From Vibrio cyclitrophicus (GTDB lineage Bacteria > Pseudomonadota > Gammaproteobacteria > Enterobacterales > Vibrionaceae): a DNA stretch of 64,000 bases. Position numbers and translations under genes: made by a program. How positions within the stretch are numbered: the stretch's first letter is position 1; each line of letters opens with the position of its first letter. Shown here piece by piece: positions 60,821 through 64,000 of this stretch. The stretch spans positions 1,116,001 to 1,180,000 of the forward strand of contig NZ_AP025481.1 of NCBI RefSeq assembly GCF_024347435.1. Reading direction: 5' to 3'. The notes under the pieces are model-generated. The model was not told where the DNA came from and did no database searches. It was given only the letters and a program-made list of their open reading frames with translations.

Positions 60821-62692
60821 ATGAAATTTAGCCATAAGGTGGTTGCTGCATCATCAGCCTTGCTGCTAGTGACAGTATCATTGCTTTCAATACAACAACT
60901 TTACACCGTGAGAAGTGCGGTAGAAAACCACGTCAGTGCGAGCGTTAATGAGATGGTCTCAGGTGTTAAGAACACCGTAGTATCTGAAATGAACGCCAAG
61001 AAAGCATTGGCTCAATCAACAACTGAAGTCATCGAGATCGCTCCTCAAGATCATGCTTATGTAAAAACTATCCTAGAAAAGCCTAAGCTTAAAAATAGCT
61101 TTCTCGCAGTTGGTTTTGGCTATGAGGCAAACGGTTTCGTCATTGAAAATGATGACGGATGGGAAGCCGGCCCAGATTACGACCCACGAATTCGCCCTTG
61201 GTATATTGATGCTAAATCCAAAAACAGTTTAGTAGTTACCGCTCCTTATGTGGATGCATCAAGCAAAAAGGTCATCATCTCAGTAGGTACACCCGTAAAA
61301 GACAACGGCCGCTTCACTGCTGGCATGTTCTACGACTTAGAGCTGACTAACCTAGCGACCCTAGTAAATCAAGTAAACTTGTTTGATGCAGGTTACCTAT
61401 TCCTAGTAACAGCCGACGGTACGACCATCGCCCACCCAAATGCAAAGAACAATGGTGAAATGCTCTCAAGCTACATGCCACAAGCTACGATTCGTGAAGG
61501 CTCTCAAGAAATTGAAGTCGATGACAAAACGTTCCTAGTAAACTTCACTCACATTCCAAGTGAAGATTGGTATATTGGGGCAATCGTTGATGAAGCAATA
61601 GCTTTCCAAACCGTTGAAGACCTGAAAAACAGCTCGATGATTTACTCGTTGATTGCCGTAATTCTCAGCATCATTGCACTAACGGTTCTGATTCGTGTAT
61701 TAATGCGCCCACTTGATGCACTTAACGAAGCAATTCAGGACGTAGCAAGCGGACAAGGTGACTTAACTAAGCGCCTAGATACCAACACAGACAAAGAGTT
61801 CTCTGACCTAGCGAAAGGCTTCAACACCTTTACCGAAAACCTACAAAGCCAAATCATTCAATCTAAAGCAATTGGCGTTGAGATTAAGCGTGGTACTGAA
61901 ATCACAGTTAGAGGTGCAGGTGAATCAGCAAACGCAATGAATACGCAATTGCAAGAACTTGAACAGCTAGCAACCGCAATGAACGAAATGGCAGTGACTG
62001 CAACAGAAGTAGCAAACAACGCTCAAGGGGCGGCTGCAGCAGCTCGTGAAGCTGACGAAGCAACACTAGACGGTACTTCAGTAGTAAGTGACACCACGCA
62101 AGCCATTGATAACCTCTCAGCTCGTATCGACCAAGCCGTTGCAGAAGTACAAGTACTTGAATCAGCAACAGCAAACATTGAAACGATTCTTAAAGTAATC
62201 AACGACATTGCTGACCAAACTAACCTACTGGCATTGAACGCTGCGATTGAAGCCGCGCGTGCGGGTGAATCAGGTCGTGGTTTCGCAGTTGTAGCCGACG
62301 AAGTTCGTACTCTGGCGCAACGTACTCAAGAGTCGACAACTGAAATCCGCAACATGATCGAGCAGCTCCAAGCTGGCGCAAGCTCAGTATCTAACGCGAT
62401 GAACCAAAGTAAAGACACTGCGACTGACGCCGTTGAACGCGCGCAGCAAGCGAACTCTTCACTTGACCGTATCCGTGACGCGATTCAGCGTATCTCTGAT
62501 ATGAATATTCAGATTGCTTCAGCAGCAGAAGAACAGAGCTTGGTAGCGGAAGAGATCAATAACAACACGGTTAAGATCAAAGACCTTTCAACACAAGTAT
62601 CAAACTCAGCTCAAGAAGCGAATACGGCAATGCAAGTGCAAACTGATAATGTTCGTGCGCAGGATGAACTGTTGAATAAATTTACCGTGTAA
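60821..62692 (+). CDS. Methyl-accepting chemotaxis protein, amino-acid dCache_1 type
   Basis: 623 aa, AAGGGG ribosome binding site. TM1 at about 7-28; periplasmic dCache_1 ligand domain 30-270; TM2 at about 274-296; HAMP about 297-350 ([23 protein letters not shown]); cytoplasmic signalling hairpin with the CheA/CheW tip [19 protein letters not shown] ([13 protein letters not shown]). The ligand pocket has the residues of the amino-acid-binding motif described for PctA-type receptors: Tyr120, Arg125, Trp127, Tyr128 (YDPRIRPWY), Tyr143 (APYVDA) and Asp172 (FYDLEL). It is therefore predicted to sense amino acids or close analogues. No NWETF CheR-binding tail is visible at the C-terminus. Confidence 0.92.
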   Translation: MKFSHKVVAASSALLLVTVSLLSIQQLYTVRSAVENHVSASVNEMVSGVKNTVVSEMNAKKALAQSTTEVIEIAPQDHAYVKTILEKPKLKNSFLAVGFGYEANGFVIENDDGWEAGPDYDPRIRPWYIDAKSKNSLVVTAPYVDASSKKVIISVGTPVKDNGRFTAGMFYDLELTNLATLVNQVNLFDAGYLFLVTADGTTIAHPNAKNNGEMLSSYMPQATIREGSQEIEVDDKTFLVNFTHIPSEDWYIGAIVDEAIAFQTVEDLKNSSMIYSLIAVILSIIALTVLIRVLMRPLDALNEAIQDVASGQGDLTKRLDTNTDKEFSDLAKGFNTFTENLQSQIIQSKAIGVEIKRGTEITVRGAGESANAMNTQLQELEQLATAMNEMAVTATEVANNAQGAAAAAREADEATLDGTSVVSDTTQAIDNLSARIDQAVAEVQVLESATANIETILKVINDIADQTNLLALNAAIEAARAGESGRGFAVVADEVRTLAQRTQESTTEIRNMIEQLQAGASSVSNAMNQSKDTATDAVERAQQANSSLDRIRDAIQRISDMNIQIASAAEEQSLVAEEINNNTVKIKDLSTQVSNSAQEANTAMQVQTDNVRAQDELLNKFTV

Positions 62693-62716
62693 GATTGCAT
62701 CTAAGATGAAACCAAC

Positions 62717-62760
62717 AAAAAAGGCATGCTCAATCATTATTTGAGCATGCCTTTTCTTTT
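62717..62760. terminator. Bidirectional terminator between chemoreceptor and amylase genes
   Basis: AAAAGGCATGCTCAA / TTGAGCATGCCTTTT, a 15-bp perfect stem with a 7-nt loop and T-rich flank on both sides, between convergent genes. Confidence 0.9.
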
Positions 62761-62817
62761 GCGAATCAGTAATTACAAACCTCTGATTTCCTAACTATTT
62801 TAGCCTAAATGCAACCA

Positions 62818-64000
62818 TCAGCTATTAGTAATCAACATCATACATTGGTTAGGTTCAACCTTAATGGTTAAAGCCTTGTCTGCACATTCAAACACGTTAC
62901 CGGACAATAAATCCGTCACATCACCCGTCCAAGTTAGTGATGCCGTTTTACATCGCTTAGATTTATTAATCACCACAATGCCTTTGTCTCCACGAACAAA
63001 CACCAACAAATCATCATTCGCTTCAACCACACGCATTGCTTCGCCATGAACATGATTATGAAATTGAATCATATTTTTCATGTAAGGCGCTTGCCAGTCG
63101 TTAAGCCATCGAGGCTGGCCGTTCTGATCCAGAATACCGCTTGTGCTCAACTCACTGTAAACAAGCGGTACACCGCCATCTCGACCCAGAATGAAAGCAT
63201 GTGCCAATCGTTCGTCCACTTCATCCATCACATGTTCCAAAAACACCTCGTTGTTTGGAATATCATGAGTCACAGCAAACGTAATGGCTCGCATGTTCGA
63301 TAGCGCCTGACCAAAACAGTACGGATTGATAAGAGACTTAAAGCTGCCCTGCTCTTCAAAGGCTTTGAAAATGGTATTGAACAGCGGGAAATCATAAGCG
63401 CCTAAGCGAGTGTGTTTGAGGTATGGCTCAAGGAACAACTCATACTCTTCTTCCGTCGCACCACCATCAGTAATGATCTCGCCAAAGATGTGCATTTCTT
63501 CGCAGATGTCATCAGTCCACACCTTACGCAGATGTGACAGTGTCATGTGCTTTGCGGCATCAATACGGAAACCTTTCACGCCAATAGCTTTCAAGGCTTT
63601 GAGATAAGCTCTTTGCTGCGCGACCACATTGTCATTATCTAATAGCGTTGGTAAGCCGGGATCGCTCGCTCCACCGGTAATACGTCCATTTTGTACTTCC
63701 CAAGTATCTTTCCAATTCTTAATACCAAACGCTTCTACAAAGTCGTTTTCATCAAACAGAGTTTCAGAAAGATCACCAAACAAACGTATGGATTCGTAAT
63801 ACTCAGAATCTTGCTGGTAGGATGCCATATCTTGTTGATTGGGATACGTTAAATCACCTCGGATGCCAGATTCGTTGGCCATGTGATTGAACACGACGTC
63901 CACATAGGTACGAAGCCCATGTTGTTTTAACGTGTTCACCATCGTGATGAAATCTTGCGTGTCGCCAAGTTGATTATCAATCACACGATAGTCTTGTGGC
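62818..64000 (-). CDS. GH13 alpha-amylase, 5' end beyond the window
   Basis: 394 codons inside the window; the frame stays open to the right edge (PQDYRVIDNQLGD), so the start is missing and this is the C-terminal part of the protein. GH13 motifs in order: region I VDVVFNHMAN, region II GFRIDAAKHM (Asp nucleophile), region III IFGEIITDGG (Glu acid/base), region IV AVTHDIPNNE (transition-state Asp). The domain C beta-sandwich (DDLLVFVRGDKGIVVINKSK...TSLTWTGDVTDLLSG-like) follows. It hydrolyses alpha-1,4-glucans. Whether it has a signal peptide cannot be seen. Convergent with the chemoreceptor gene. Confidence 0.92.
   Translation of the reverse strand, partial: PQDYRVIDNQLGDTQDFITMVNTLKQHGLRTYVDVVFNHMANESGIRGDLTYPNQQDMASYQQDSEYYESIRLFGDLSETLFDENDFVEAFGIKNWKDTWEVQNGRITGGASDPGLPTLLDNDNVVAQQRAYLKALKAIGVKGFRIDAAKHMTLSHLRKVWTDDICEEMHIFGEIITDGGATEEEYELFLEPYLKHTRLGAYDFPLFNTIFKAFEEQGSFKSLINPYCFGQALSNMRAITFAVTHDIPNNEVFLEHVMDEVDERLAHAFILGRDGGVPLVYSELSTSGILDQNGQPRWLNDWQAPYMKNMIQFHNHVHGEAMRVVEANDDLLVFVRGDKGIVVINKSKRCKTASLTWTGDVTDLLSGNVFECADKALTIKVEPNQCMMLITNS

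Overview
The window looks like chromosomal DNA of a marine Vibrio, and several genes point to the second chromosome of a Splendidus-clade-like species. That placement is inference from protein resemblance: a ShyA-like cell-wall endopeptidase, OmpU-type porins, a VCA0849-type type I secretion substrate, a DbpA/RhlE helicase pair and an Scs thiol-redox operon. I see no rRNA, tRNA, insertion sequence, prophage or CRISPR array. Most transcription units end in clear intrinsic terminators.

Layout. 1-12.3 kb is housekeeping: a 48-aa ORF, a Tas-like aldo/keto reductase, an SPOUT RNA methyltransferase, ferredoxin FdxA, a large FAD oxidoreductase, an RhlE-like helicase, a PPC-domain protein, a DEDDh exonuclease, a DUF6279-like lipoprotein, a 57-aa ORF with a very strong ribosome binding site, DbpA, YdhF and a secreted hypothetical protein. 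12.3-31.7 kb is the main accessory feature. It is one minus-strand operon encoding a giant (about 4,271 aa) type I-secreted adhesin, its ABC exporter, HlyD-type adaptor, TolC-type outer-membrane channel, an OmpA-like lipoprotein and a PstS-like periplasmic binding protein, closed by a terminator. 31.9-40.5 kb holds an oligopeptidase, a porin, a predicted beta-barrel protein, a LuxR-type regulator, a long RecX-like protein, an MscS-family channel and small Vibrio proteins. 40.8-45 kb is an scs operon (two-TM protein, scsB, scsD, scsC). 45-54.6 kb holds a zinc deacylase, a second porin, a DMT transporter, a tandem thioredoxin-fold glutaredoxin, a 44-aa ORF, a divergent LysR/MFS drug-efflux pair and a GAF/GGDEF/EAL protein. 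54.7-64 kb holds the ShyA-like endopeptidase, a stand-alone glycogen-binding-type domain, a GFA-family protein, DUF1275, a YjiH-like membrane protein, an amino-acid-type chemoreceptor and a GH13 alpha-amylase cut by the right edge.

The most interesting system is the adhesin operon. Its gene order matches the Lap/Bpf biofilm-adhesin operons (adhesin, ABC, HlyD, TolC, OmpA). Where the Shewanella bpf operon continues with the LapG-type protease and LapD-type c-di-GMP receptor, this one has a PstS-like protein with no visible phosphate-binding loop, then a terminator. The adhesin N-terminus also lacks an obvious di-alanine LapG site. Its 13 central repeats are exactly 303 bp each and carry a five-repeat block duplication. 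Four cysteines, the only ones in the protein, cluster near the C-terminus.

Regulatory sequence visible by eye includes perfect inverted repeats upstream of the LysR gene, the DUF1275 gene and the 46.6-kb porin, an inverted repeat in the adhesin/oligopeptidase divergent region, a possible FliA-type promoter for the chemoreceptor, and an orphan intrinsic terminator at 45.17 kb that may end a small RNA.
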